A DNA stretch of 64,000 nt, from contig NC_135212.1 in the NCBI RefSeq assembly GCF_052324685.1, positions 15,942,410-16,006,409 on the forward strand. Reading direction: 5' to 3'. The notes beneath the pieces were generated by a model. The model saw only the letters and a program-made list of their open reading frames with translations, was not told where the DNA came from and did no database searches. The position numbers were made by a program, and so were the translations under genes. Positions 9,382 through 20,079 of the stretch are shown piece by piece. Each line of letters begins with the position of its first letter. The first letter of the stretch is position 1. The stretch is from Brachyhypopomus gauderio (taxonomy: Eukaryota > Chordata > Actinopteri > Gymnotiformes > Hypopomidae).

Positions 9382-12300
9382 AAATCCCCAGCGTGCAGAG
9401 CCACATTCTGGGAAATAAAATACCTGGCTCATGTCTCTCTCCCAGTTCGGATTTTAATCATTTGGTTGGTAATTGCCCGGTTTTATCTGTATCTATGGGG
9501 GGAATAAAAGTGCCTTGTTTGATTGATACTGGGTCTATGGTAACGACTATTACAGAGAGTTTCTTTCTTAAACATTTCTCACATATGCAACAAAAGGATT
9601 GTAAGTGGTTGGGCTTGAAAGCAGCAAATGGGCTAGATATACCATACACAGGCTACCTTGAGTTGGGTATAGGGGTTTTGGGGCAACACATACCAGAAAG
9701 GGGGGTGTTGATTGTTAAGGACCCAGAACACACGGTTTTGCGTGAGCGTAAGGCTTCTATACCGGGTATCTTGGGTATGAATGTGCTTGAAGCCTGCTAT
9801 CAGATTCTCTTTGAGCAACATGGTGCGGAATTGTTTCGGTCCCCTCCCGTGCGGTCAGCGGACCCGGCGTTTAGGCGTGCTCTGGAACAGGTTGAGAAGA
9901 TCGAAGCCTTTTATAATTCTGCTTCTCCATTCAGGGTAAAAGTCCAAGGTAGACAACCCATTCGCGTATGTGCTGGTACTCTCTCCATGGTTCCTGTTAC
10001 CTGCCCCCAGTTAGATTCTGTGGAGTTTCTCCTTGAGCCTCTTGATCGCCCTGATGGACACCTTCCTGAGGGTCTACTTCTGTCCCCTGCCTGGGTTTCA
10101 GCCAAGGATGGCTTGTTATATGCCCCAATTGTTAATGTTAGCAGTTCAGATGTTTGGCTTCCACCACGTCATGTGATTGGCACAGTACAACCTGGAACCG
10201 TAACTTCCATAACGACCTCATCTTCTGTTTCAATCAGCCCGTCTTGGGATGAGTGCTCTGCTTTCGTGTCTGTTCAAGAAGCTATTTCCAGGCCCAAGTC
10301 TTCCCATGACTTTCTATCTGACATTGAAGGATTGAGTGAAGAACAAATGGCAGCGGCGAGTTCACTTTTTGACAGATACTCTGATATCTTTGCCCAAACC
10401 GAAGGAGATTTGGGGTGTACTACTTTAATGACTCATGAGATTCCACTGGGGGATGAAGTTCCAGTTCGCCAACCTTATCGACGTATCCCTCCCTCTCAAT
10501 ATGAAGCAGTCAAGCTCCATATCCAGCAACTTTTAGAGAGTAAAGTGATTAGAAACAGCACCAGTCCATACTCATCCCCCATTGTCCTGGTTACCAAAAA
10601 GGATGGGAGCCTTCGGTTATGTGTAGATTATCGACAGCTAAATGCTAAGACCCGTCGTGATGCTTACCCTCTTCCCAAGATCGAGGAGTCCTTGGATGCT
10701 CTAGCCGGTGCAAAATGGTTCTCGACCCTGGATTTAGCCAGTGGCTATAACCAAGTTCCCGTGTTGGAAAAAGACAAGTGTAAAACTGCCTTTTGCACTC
10801 CATTTGGCTTGTTTGAATTCAATCGTATGCCTTTTGGACTTTGTAACGCCCCAGCTACTTCTCAGCGGCTCATGGAGCGCATGTTTGGCGATTGTCGCTA
10901 CCAGTCTGTCTTATTATACCTTGACGATGTGATTGTGTTTTCATCTAGTGTCGAACAGCATCTGGAACGGCTAGCGGAAGTGTTCTCTCGCCTCCAGAAA
11001 CAAGGGCTCAAAGTCAAATTGTCAAAGTGTCACTTTTTCCAGCGGCAAGTGAACTATCTTGGGCATGTCGTGTCAAGAGAAGGCGTGGCCACAGACCCGG
11101 CTAAGATCGAAGTAGTGAGAGAGTGGAAAAGGCCCTCACATCTTGCAGAACTACGTTCCTTTCTTGGTTTTGCCAGCTATTATCGGCGCTTTGTAGAAGG
11201 GTTCTCCAAGTTAGCTGCTCCTCTACACCAGCTGGTTGGGAAACTTGCAGGTGCGCGCCGAAAAGGGAAAACTCCACCTGTCCCGTTGGCAGCTTCTTGG
11301 GACGAAGTATGTGAATCTGCTTTTCAGTCACTGAAAGAGCGACTTACATCAGCCCCAGTGTTGGCTTATGCAGATTTCAGCAAGCCTTTTATCGTAGAGG
11401 TAGATGCCAGCCATGGCGGGTTGGGAGCAGTTCTTTCCCAAGAACACGAGGGCAAGGTACGTCCAATTGCTTTTGCCAGCAGAGGACTGAGGCCCGCGGA
11501 GCGGAACATGGAGAACTACAGTTCAATGAAGTTGGAACTTCTTGCCGTTAAGTGGGCAGTAACTGAGAAATATCGTGAGTATTTGCTGGGAAACGAGTTC
11601 ACCATTTTAACAGATAACAATCCTTTGAGTCATCTTCAGACTGCAAAGCTTGGAGCCATCGAGCAACGCTGGGCAGCGCAACTGGCCGCTTTCAATTTTA
11701 AAATTAAGTATCGTCCTGGGAAAAGTAATCAAAATGCTGATGCCTTGTCCAGGCAGTATGTGGAGCGTTTCGCCGTTGGAACAGAGGTCCCACCACTGAG
11801 ATTTGAGGTCTTGGAGAGTGAACCAGCAACGGTAGAGGCGCGTCAGTGTAGAGAGATGGTGGCCTTCGCTGGACGTTCCCCATTAGACTTGCGCTTGTTG
11901 CAAGAGGCAGATCCAGTCATCGGGCCAGTGTGCAAATTCCGTAAGGAAGGGCGGTATCCTAGAACAGAGGAGCGAGAAGCCCTGTCCAGTCCAACTAAGG
12001 CTCTTTTTCGGCAGTGGAATCGTTTGCTGGAGAAAGAAGGAGTCTTGTATCGAGCTGTCCACCCGCCTGGGGGCGAACCAGAAACATGTCAACTGCTCCT
12101 TCCAACACACTTGCAAGAAGAAGTCCTGATTAGTGTTCATAATGATCATGGGCACCAAGGAATGGAGAGAACACTCAAACTGCTTCAGAACCGCTGTTTT
12201 TGGCCTGGTATGTCCAAAGATGTGGAGAGATGGTGTCAGCAGTGCCAAAGGTGTGTACTAGGTAAAGCCGTTCAACCAAAGATTCGAGCATTCCAAGGCA

Positions 12301-13433
12301 CGCTACAAGCAACTCGGCCTCATGAGATCCTAGCCATCGATTTTACCCTGTTGGAACCGGCAAGTGATGGAAGGGAAAATGTGTTGGTTCTTACTGATGT
12401 TTTTACCAAATATACTCAAGCCATTCCTACGAGAGATCAACGAGCAAGTACAGTGGCCAAGGTGTTAGTTCAACACTGGTTTCACCGCTTTGGCGTACCT
12501 TCCCGCATCCACTCAGACCAAGGTAGAAACTTTGAAAGCACCTTGATTCAGCAGCTGTGCAAGATGTATGGGGCCCAGAAGAGTAGGACCACTGCATATA
12601 GGCCTCAAGGGAATGGCCAATGTGAACGATTCAACCGGACACTGCATGACCTACTACGAACATTGCCACAATCAGAAAAAAGACATTGGCCTGAGTATCT
12701 GTCTCAGTTAGTCTTTGCTTATAATACCACTCCTCACCAAACCACAGGAAAGACCCCATATTATCTCATGTTCGGGTATGAGCCAAAGCTTCCTGTTGAT
12801 TTTCTGCTGGGGACTGCGGATGATGCACAACAAGAGGACACCTTAGATGACTGGATTTGGAAACATCAGCAAAGTTTGAGGCTGGCTCGGGAGCAAGTGA
12901 GTGAAAGAGCAAAGAAAAGGGCTCAACAGCGGAACCAGAAGCATAATGATCGGGTAAATGACCCTGGCTTTGAAGACGGGCAGCTGGTGTACAAAAGGAA
13001 CCATGTGCCTGGCCGAAACAAAATACAAGATTATTGGAACTCTCAAGTGTACAGGGTGGTCCGGAGACCGGCCAAAGGAGTTGTTTACTCTGTAGTCCCT
13101 GCCTTTGAGGAGGGCCCAGTCCAGCAGGTACATCGGACAGAGTTGAGAGCAGTCCCTGAAGGGCAACGACTGGTGCCAGTGGAGGCCCCATCTACACCCA
13201 GTTCTGTGACCTCAGAAAGTGAGATAGAGGAACTGTCAGAATCCCTAATCCTATGCGTGGAAGGGAGCCAGGAGGATGTTGATGCCCCAGAGGGTGGAGT
13301 TCTACATGAAGTAGATGTCCCAGTTGATAACATGCCCATTCGACGCTCAAGTAGGTCTACAGCAGGCCAACATGCAAATCCCTTTAGACTCCCCCGTACA
13401 GTGTGTTTAGGAACCATGCGAGAGGAGGCCTAG
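9366..13433 (+). CDS. pol: Gypsy Pol polyprotein (protease, RT, RNase H, integrase)
   Basis: The frame is open from 9366, inside gag, to TAG at 13433. No ATG lies near its start (the first start-like codon is GTG at 9393), so expression by -1 frameshifting from Gag is inferred. Counting from 9393, the domains are: protease with DTGS at residues 45-48 and a later ILGMNVL; RT with LDLASGY (D447) and YLDD (509-512); RNase H D671, E715, D741, D783; the integrase finger (H-H-C-C, about 916-954); the integrase core D983, D1042, E1078 with exact D-35-E spacing; then a GPY/F-like C-terminus and an acidic tail. I see no chromodomain and no env gene. All catalytic residues are present, so the copy could be active. 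Confidence 0.93.
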   Translation, partial: PVGKLEIPSVQSHILGNKIPGSCLSPSSDFNHLVGNCPVLSVSMGGIKVPCLIDTGSMVTTITESFFLKHFSHMQQKDCKWLGLKAANGLDIPYTGYLELGIGVLGQHIPERGVLIVKDPEHTVLRERKASIPGILGMNVLEACYQILFEQHGAELFRSPPVRSADPAFRRALEQVEKIEAFYNSASPFRVKVQGRQPIRVCAGTLSMVPVTCPQLDSVEFLLEPLDRPDGHLPEGLLLSPAWVSAKDGLLYAPIVNVSSSDVWLPPRHVIGTVQPGTVTSITTSSSVSISPSWDECSAFVSVQEAISRPKSSHDFLSDIEGLSEEQMAAASSLFDRYSDIFAQTEGDLGCTTLMTHEIPLGDEVPVRQPYRRIPPSQYEAVKLHIQQLLESKVIRNSTSPYSSPIVLVTKKDGSLRLCVDYRQLNAKTRRDAYPLPKIEESLDALAGAKWFSTLDLASGYNQVPVLEKDKCKTAFCTPFGLFEFNRMPFGLCNAPATSQRLMERMFGDCRYQSVLLYLDDVIVFSSSVEQHLERLAEVFSRLQKQGLKVKLSKCHFFQRQVNYLGHVVSREGVATDPAKIEVVREWKRPSHLAELRSFLGFASYYRRFVEGFSKLAAPLHQLVGKLAGARRKGKTPPVPLAASWDEVCESAFQSLKERLTSAPVLAYADFSKPFIVEVDASHGGLGAVLSQEHEGKVRPIAFASRGLRPAERNMENYSSMKLELLAVKWAVTEKYREYLLGNEFTILTDNNPLSHLQTAKLGAIEQRWAAQLAAFNFKIKYRPGKSNQNADALSRQYVERFAVGTEVPPLRFEVLESEPATVEARQCREMVAFAGRSPLDLRLLQEADPVIGPVCKFRKEGRYPRTEEREALSSPTKALFRQWNRLLEKEGVLYRAVHPPGGEPETCQLLLPTHLQEEVLISVHNDHGHQGMERTLKLLQNRCFWPGMSKDVERWCQQCQRCVLGKAVQPKIRAFQGTLQATRPHEILAIDFTLLEPASDGRENVLVLTDVFTKYTQAIPTRDQRASTVAKVLVQHWFHRFGVPSRIHSDQGRNFESTLIQQLCKMYGAQKSRTTAYRPQGNGQCERFNRTLHDLLRTLPQSEKRHWPEYLSQLVFAYNTTPHQTTGKTPYYLMFGYEPKLPVDFLLGTADDAQQEDTLDDWIWKHQQSLRLAREQVSERAKKRAQQRNQKHNDRVNDPGFEDGQLVYKRNHVPGRNKIQDYWNSQVYRVVRRPAKGVVYSVVPAFEEGPVQQVHRTELRAVPEGQRLVPVEAPSTPSSVTSESEIEELSESLILCVEGSQEDVDAPEGGVLHEVDVPVDNMPIRRSSRSTAGQHANPFRLPRTVCLGTMREEA

Positions 13434-13486
13434 TACGGGTATGTTCAGAGCGGCAATCGTCGGGACGCCGATTCCTTTGGAGGGGG

Positions 13487-14783
13487 TGTAATGTAGCCAG
13501 TGGTACTTGGGGGCTGTGGTTAATGGGTTGCGAGTCGGCATTGGCTGGGCTTCCCGGGTTTTTTGTGGACAGGCCGATATATGGGCAGCTACGGGGTCCT
13601 GTTAGCAGAAGTAGCTAAGCTAGCCAAACCTACGGCGTGTGTGGGATCAGCGCGAGTCACTGCAACGAAGCCAGAGTTTGAGACTGAGAGGCTGGTTGGA
13701 GCTGCGTGTGCGTGAGTGCTGGCTTGTGTGTATTGCAGCACAGAGAGTAACACAGAGCTCAGAAGTAACTAAAGGTATGTTGCTGTGTAATTCCCCCCTC
13801 TTTGTGTGTTCTTTTTATCTTAAATACTTGACTAGTAATTTAGCCTTGTGCTTAGGCTAGCTGAGAACTGCACTATGGTCATAAGAAGTTGACTGGGAGA
13901 ACGATAGAATTGCTGCCTGTGAATGGGGTATGTATCTTTTAACATCCGTCTGATACTGTGCATATTTTAATAGACTGATGGATTTAACTCATTGATATGG
14001 TGCTTGTGTCGTGTATTTTCTTGTTAGAACCATTTAAAGCTAACATGCTATGTTCTCTTGCCCCTTCCGTTAAACAGATTCCAGTGTGTTTTTAATGGGG
14101 CTAGCTGCTGTTTTCTTTTTGTTTTAATTTCTTTTATGTAGCTATTTTTTACTAGGTCACTACGAGTTTTATGATTAGAGGTGAAATATAAGTGCTGTTT
14201 TCTCTTACCAAACACTTAGGTTTATTTTTTTTACTATTTTAACTGCTGCTCTGACTCCTAGAGTATATAACAATTGTTTAATTGTTATTCGTAGTGATAT
14301 TTTGCCTAGGGGGGTCTGGCTACAACTAAATATCATAGGTTTACTTAGATCCGGGTAATGAGACCACTATCCACTCAGTAATTGTAGTGGTGTGCAGTGA
14401 TCACTCATTTGATTTGCAGTGGAATTTTCATATTACTAGTATTGGGTTTTCTTTATCTTTTATTGGAATTATAGTCACTACTGAGTGGTTTAGCTGTCCC
14501 ATCCCTAACCTGGATATTTTCCGTTATGATTAGTTGTTTATTTATATTTAGTTGGTAATTAAAGATTTCTGTTTTATTTTCTTCTTTGAGATTTACAATC
14601 ATTATTTTTCTTGCTTGCCTGTCAACCTTGTGTGACCAAACTCTGTAATAAAGGAAATTTATATTTTTCTTAAAGCAACCTGTGTGTATCGATCTTTCAG
14701 AGCTCCCCTTGCTCTAGGAATAAACTAAGGGGTGGCGTAGTCGGATTTTGTTAAATAGCCCAAAAGGAGGGGTACGGGCCACA
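13487..14783 (+). repeat. Gypsy LTR, 1297 bp, shared by two units
   Basis: It matches the LTR at 6894-8190 and has TGT...ACA ends. It serves as 3' LTR of the unit on its left and 5' LTR of the unit on its right. A primer binding site follows at 14788. Confidence 0.93.
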
Positions 14784-14942
14784 TATTTGGCGTAGTCGGC
14801 AGGATCTATTTGGTCACTGTTAGGTTGGCTGACAAGATTTTTGTTTTTTTGGTTTGTTTGGTGGAGCAGAGCAGCATTAGTTTAGCCTTTTAGAGAAAAC
14901 AGCAGCTAGTTACCAGTGTGAGGGACCAAGCCGACGGCGAGA

Positions 14943-15974
14943 ATGGACGACGAACTACAGAGATTGAGAGAGCAGGTGGAGCATCTGCGGACAGAGAACC
15001 AGAGACTATCTGTAGTACGATCTGCAGGTGCAGAAGCTGGTGATGCTCAACCAGTACGACGGGAGCAGGCATTCTACATTCCAAGGGAAAGGAAGTGCCC
15101 CAAATTCTCTGGCTCCATGAGTTCAGGTGGTCTTTCCATTGAAGAGTGGGTAGAAGAAGCTCAGAGTTGTATTAGATCAAAGCATATGTCTGACTTTGAC
15201 AAAGCAATGTTTCTGTATGATCATTTAGAGGGAGAAGCTCGTAATGAGATTAAATATAGACCTTCAGCAATTAAAGAAAGCTACCTCGAAATAATTACTG
15301 TTTTACAAGCAATATATGGGTGTAGCAAGTCTTATGTTTACTGGCAGCAGCGCTTCTTTGATAGGAGGCAAAGGGAGGGAGAGTCTGTATTTGAGTTTTC
15401 ACATGCTTTGATGGAGTTAATGGAAAGGGTCAAACAGTGTAACAGTGGTTCCATTGCCAATGCTGATATGGTGTTAAGAGACCAATTTTGTGAAAATGTA
15501 ATGGATCATGCTTTGTGCAGAGAACTCAAGAGGTTGGTGCGGGCGGACGGGCAGCTTTCACTTTTGGATGTGCGGGAGGAGGCTATGAGGTGGTTGGAGG
15601 AGGATCGGCCTAGGAGTCGTGGTAGGAGTCCACGTGTGGCGATACGGGATAATGAGGTTGAGTTCATTTCACAGTGTGATTCAGTAACTTCACATTCTTC
15701 TGAATTAGCTGAGTTAAAAGATCTAGTTTTAAAACAGCAAGCACAATTAGATATGCTAACTAGACGCTTAGCACCTCTAGATAGTAATTCCCACACCGCT
15801 CCACCTAGAGATGGGCGGTTTAGACGCACCTCTGATGGCCGGCCGATTTGTGTTAGGTGCGATAGACCTGGCCATATAGCGCGTTATTGCCAAGCTAACC
15901 CGCCTCCTCCTCCTAGTAGCAGACCTGCCCAGTTTGTGCCTTCGGGTCGTGTTAATAGCCAGTCGGAAAACTAG
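14943..15974 (+). CDS. gag: Gypsy Gag, second complete unit
   Basis: It encodes the same 343 residues as the copy at 8350, including the CCHC knuckle at residues 303-316 and the terminal TAG overlapping the pol frame. I saw no substitution relative to the first copy. Confidence 0.9.
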   Translation: MDDELQRLREQVEHLRTENQRLSVVRSAGAEAGDAQPVRREQAFYIPRERKCPKFSGSMSSGGLSIEEWVEEAQSCIRSKHMSDFDKAMFLYDHLEGEARNEIKYRPSAIKESYLEIITVLQAIYGCSKSYVYWQQRFFDRRQREGESVFEFSHALMELMERVKQCNSGSIANADMVLRDQFCENVMDHALCRELKRLVRADGQLSLLDVREEAMRWLEEDRPRSRGRSPRVAIRDNEVEFISQCDSVTSHSSELAELKDLVLKQQAQLDMLTRRLAPLDSNSHTAPPRDGRFRRTSDGRPICVRCDRPGHIARYCQANPPPPPSSRPAQFVPSGRVNSQSEN

Positions 15975-18900
15975 AAATCCCCAGCGTGCAGAGCCACATT
16001 CTGGGAAATAAAATACCTGGCTCATGTCTCTCTCCCAGTTCGGATTTTAATCATTTGGTTGGTAATTGCCCGGTTTTATCTGTATCTATGGGGGGAATAA
16101 AAGTGCCTTGTTTGATTGATACTGGGTCTATGGTAACGACTATTACAGAGAGTTTCTTTCTTAAACATTTCTCACATATGCAACAAAAGGATTGTAAGTG
16201 GTTGGGCTTGAAAGCAGCAAATGGGCTAGATATACCATACACAGGCTACCTTGAGTTGGGTATAGGGGTTTTGGGGCAACACATACCAGAAAGGGGGGTG
16301 TTGATTGTTAAGGACCCAGAACACACGGTTTTGCGTGAGCGTAAGGCTTCTATACCGGGTATCTTGGGTATGAATGTGCTTGAAGCCTGCTATCAGATTC
16401 TCTTTGAGCAACATGGTGCGGAATTGTTTCGGTCCCCTCCCGTGCGGTCAGCGGACCCGGCGTTTAGGCGTGCTCTGGAACAGGTTGAGAAGATCGAAGC
16501 CTTTTATAATTCTGCTTCTCCATTCAGGGTAAAAGTCCAAGGTAGACAACCCATTCGCGTATGTGCTGGTACTCTCTCCATGGTTCCTGTTACCTGCCCC
16601 CAGTTAGATTCTGTGGAGTTTCTCCTTGAGCCTCTTGATCGCCCTGATGGACACCTTCCTGAGGGTCTACTTCTGTCCCCTGCCTGGGTTTCAGCCAAGG
16701 ATGGCTTGTTATATGCCCCAATTGTTAATGTTAGCAGTTCAGATGTTTGGCTTCCACCACGTCATGTGATTGGCACAGTACAACCTGGAACCGTAACTTC
16801 CATAACGACCTCATCTTCTGTTTCAATCAGCCCGTCTTGGGATGAGTGCTCTGCTTTCGTGTCTGTTCAAGAAGCTATTTCCAGGCCCAAGTCTTCCCAT
16901 GACTTTCTATCTGACATTGAAGGATTGAGTGAAGAACAAATGGCAGCGGCGAGTTCACTTTTTGACAGATACTCTGATATCTTTGCCCAAACCGAAGGAG
17001 ATTTGGGGTGTACTACTTTAATGACTCATGAGATTCCACTGGGGGATGAAGTTCCAGTTCGCCAACCTTATCGACGTATCCCTCCCTCTCAATATGAAGC
17101 AGTCAAGCTCCATATCCAGCAACTTTTAGAGAGTAAAGTGATTAGAAACAGCACCAGTCCATACTCATCCCCCATTGTCCTGGTTACCAAAAAGGATGGG
17201 AGCCTTCGGTTATGTGTAGATTATCGACAGCTAAATGCTAAGACCCGTCGTGATGCTTACCCTCTTCCCAAGATCGAGGAGTCCTTGGATGCTCTAGCCG
17301 GTGCAAAATGGTTCTCGACCCTGGATTTAGCCAGTGGCTATAACCAAGTTCCCGTGTTGGAAAAAGACAAGTGTAAAACTGCCTTTTGCACTCCATTTGG
17401 CTTGTTTGAATTCAATCGTATGCCTTTTGGACTTTGTAACGCCCCAGCTACTTCTCAGCGGCTCATGGAGCGCATGTTTGGCGATTGTCGCTACCAGTCT
17501 GTCTTATTATACCTTGACGATGTGATTGTGTTTTCATCTAGTGTCGAACAGCATCTGGAACGGCTAGCGGAAGTGTTCTCTCGCCTCCAGAAACAAGGGC
17601 TCAAAGTCAAATTGTCAAAGTGTCACTTTTTCCAGCGGCAAGTGAACTATCTTGGGCATGTCGTGTCAAGAGAAGGCGTGGCCACAGACCCGGCTAAGAT
17701 CGAAGTAGTGAGAGAGTGGAAAAGGCCCTCACATCTTGCAGAACTACGTTCCTTTCTTGGTTTTGCCAGCTATTATCGGCGCTTTGTAGAAGGGTTCTCC
17801 AAGTTAGCTGCTCCTCTACACCAGCTGGTTGGGAAACTTGCAGGTGCGCGCCGAAAAGGGAAAACTCCACCTGTCCCGTTGGCAGCTTCTTGGGACGAAG
17901 TATGTGAATCTGCTTTTCAGTCACTGAAAGAGCGACTTACATCAGCCCCAGTGTTGGCTTATGCAGATTTCAGCAAGCCTTTTATCGTAGAGGTAGATGC
18001 CAGCCATGGCGGGTTGGGAGCAGTTCTTTCCCAAGAACACGAGGGCAAGGTACGTCCAATTGCTTTTGCCAGCAGAGGACTGAGGCCCGCGGAGCGGAAC
18101 ATGGAGAACTACAGTTCAATGAAGTTGGAACTTCTTGCCGTTAAGTGGGCAGTAACTGAGAAATATCGTGAGTATTTGCTGGGAAACGAGTTCACCATTT
18201 TAACAGATAACAATCCTTTGAGTCATCTTCAGACTGCAAAGCTTGGAGCCATCGAGCAACGCTGGGCAGCGCAACTGGCCGCTTTCAATTTTAAAATTAA
18301 GTATCGTCCTGGGAAAAGTAATCAAAATGCTGATGCCTTGTCCAGGCAGTATGTGGAGCGTTTCGCCGTTGGAACAGAGGTCCCACCACTGAGATTTGAG
18401 GTCTTGGAGAGTGAACCAGCAACGGTAGAGGCGCGTCAGTGTAGAGAGATGGTGGCCTTCGCTGGACGTTCCCCATTAGACTTGCGCTTGTTGCAAGAGG
18501 CAGATCCAGTCATCGGGCCAGTGTGCAAATTCCGTAAGGAAGGGCGGTATCCTAGAACAGAGGAGCGAGAAGCCCTGTCCAGTCCAACTAAGGCTCTTTT
18601 TCGGCAGTGGAATCGTTTGCTGGAGAAAGAAGGAGTCTTGTATCGAGCTGTCCACCCGCCTGGGGGCGAACCAGAAACATGTCAACTGCTCCTTCCAACA
18701 CACTTGCAAGAAGAAGTCCTGATTAGTGTTCATAATGATCATGGGCACCAAGGAATGGAGAGAACACTCAAACTGCTTCAGAACCGCTGTTTTTGGCCTG
18801 GTATGTCCAAAGATGTGGAGAGATGGTGTCAGCAGTGCCAAAGGTGTGTACTAGGTAAAGCCGTTCAACCAAAGATTCGAGCATTCCAAGGCACGCTACA

Positions 18901-20026
18901 AGCAACTCGGCCTCATGAGATCCTAGCCATCGATTTTACCCTGTTGGAACCGGCAAGTGATGGAAGGGAAAATGTGTTGGTTCTTACTGATGTTTTTACC
19001 AAATATACTCAAGCCATTCCTACGAGAGATCAACGAGCAAGTACAGTGGCCAAGGTGTTAGTTCAACACTGGTTTCACCGCTTTGGCGTACCTTCCCGCA
19101 TCCACTCAGACCAAGGTAGAAACTTTGAAAGCACCTTGATTCAGCAGCTGTGCAAGATGTATGGGGCCCAGAAGAGTAGGACCACTGCATATAGGCCTCA
19201 AGGGAATGGCCAATGTGAACGATTCAACCGGACACTGCATGACCTACTACGAACATTGCCACAATCAGAAAAAAGACATTGGCCTGAGTATCTGTCTCAG
19301 TTAGTCTTTGCTTATAATACCACTCCTCACCAAACCACAGGAAAGACCCCATATTATCTCATGTTCGGGTATGAGCCAAAGCTTCCTGTTGATTTTCTGC
19401 TGGGGACTGCGGATGATGCACAACAAGAGGACACCTTAGATGACTGGATTTGGAAACATCAGCAAAGTTTGAGGCTGGCTCGGGAGCAAGTGAGTGAAAG
19501 AGCAAAGAAAAGGGCTCAACAGCGGAACCAGAAGCATAATGATCGGGTAAATGACCCTGGCTTTGAAGACGGGCAGCTGGTGTACAAAAGGAACCATGTG
19601 CCTGGCCGAAACAAAATACAAGATTATTGGAACTCTCAAGTGTACAGGGTGGTCCGGAGACCGGCCAAAGGAGTTGTTTACTCTGTAGTCCCTGCCTTTG
19701 AGGAGGGCCCAGTCCAGCAGGTACATCGGACAGAGTTGAGAGCAGTCCCTGAAGGGCAACGACTGGTGCCAGTGGAGGCCCCATCTACACCCAGTTCTGT
19801 GACCTCAGAAAGTGAGATAGAGGAACTGTCAGAATCCCTAATCCTATGCGTGGAAGGGAGCCAGGAGGATGTTGATGCCCCAGAGGGTGGAGTTCTACAT
19901 GAAGTAGATGTCCCAGTTGATAACATGCCCATTCGACGCTCAAGTAGGTCTACAGCAGGCCAACATGCAAATCCCTTTAGACTCCCCCGTACAGTGTGTT
20001 TAGGAACCATGCGAGAGGAGGCCTAG
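15959..20026 (+). CDS. pol: Gypsy Pol polyprotein, second complete unit
   Basis: It is an open frame of the same length and apparently the same sequence as 9366-13433, with every protease, RT, RNase H and integrase catalytic residue kept. The overlap with gag and the candidate slippery heptamer (15965-15971) are also preserved. The stop is 53 bp before the last LTR. Confidence 0.93.
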   Translation, partial: PVGKLEIPSVQSHILGNKIPGSCLSPSSDFNHLVGNCPVLSVSMGGIKVPCLIDTGSMVTTITESFFLKHFSHMQQKDCKWLGLKAANGLDIPYTGYLELGIGVLGQHIPERGVLIVKDPEHTVLRERKASIPGILGMNVLEACYQILFEQHGAELFRSPPVRSADPAFRRALEQVEKIEAFYNSASPFRVKVQGRQPIRVCAGTLSMVPVTCPQLDSVEFLLEPLDRPDGHLPEGLLLSPAWVSAKDGLLYAPIVNVSSSDVWLPPRHVIGTVQPGTVTSITTSSSVSISPSWDECSAFVSVQEAISRPKSSHDFLSDIEGLSEEQMAAASSLFDRYSDIFAQTEGDLGCTTLMTHEIPLGDEVPVRQPYRRIPPSQYEAVKLHIQQLLESKVIRNSTSPYSSPIVLVTKKDGSLRLCVDYRQLNAKTRRDAYPLPKIEESLDALAGAKWFSTLDLASGYNQVPVLEKDKCKTAFCTPFGLFEFNRMPFGLCNAPATSQRLMERMFGDCRYQSVLLYLDDVIVFSSSVEQHLERLAEVFSRLQKQGLKVKLSKCHFFQRQVNYLGHVVSREGVATDPAKIEVVREWKRPSHLAELRSFLGFASYYRRFVEGFSKLAAPLHQLVGKLAGARRKGKTPPVPLAASWDEVCESAFQSLKERLTSAPVLAYADFSKPFIVEVDASHGGLGAVLSQEHEGKVRPIAFASRGLRPAERNMENYSSMKLELLAVKWAVTEKYREYLLGNEFTILTDNNPLSHLQTAKLGAIEQRWAAQLAAFNFKIKYRPGKSNQNADALSRQYVERFAVGTEVPPLRFEVLESEPATVEARQCREMVAFAGRSPLDLRLLQEADPVIGPVCKFRKEGRYPRTEEREALSSPTKALFRQWNRLLEKEGVLYRAVHPPGGEPETCQLLLPTHLQEEVLISVHNDHGHQGMERTLKLLQNRCFWPGMSKDVERWCQQCQRCVLGKAVQPKIRAFQGTLQATRPHEILAIDFTLLEPASDGRENVLVLTDVFTKYTQAIPTRDQRASTVAKVLVQHWFHRFGVPSRIHSDQGRNFESTLIQQLCKMYGAQKSRTTAYRPQGNGQCERFNRTLHDLLRTLPQSEKRHWPEYLSQLVFAYNTTPHQTTGKTPYYLMFGYEPKLPVDFLLGTADDAQQEDTLDDWIWKHQQSLRLAREQVSERAKKRAQQRNQKHNDRVNDPGFEDGQLVYKRNHVPGRNKIQDYWNSQVYRVVRRPAKGVVYSVVPAFEEGPVQQVHRTELRAVPEGQRLVPVEAPSTPSSVTSESEIEELSESLILCVEGSQEDVDAPEGGVLHEVDVPVDNMPIRRSSRSTAGQHANPFRLPRTVCLGTMREEA

Positions 20027-20079
20027 TACGGGTATGTTCAGAGCGGCAATCGTCGGGACGCCGATTCCTTTGGAGGGGG

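Noticed and set aside
8297..9432. Minus-strand frames opposite gag
   Set aside because: Antisense of a clearly coding gag with zinc knuckle; no start context or domain.
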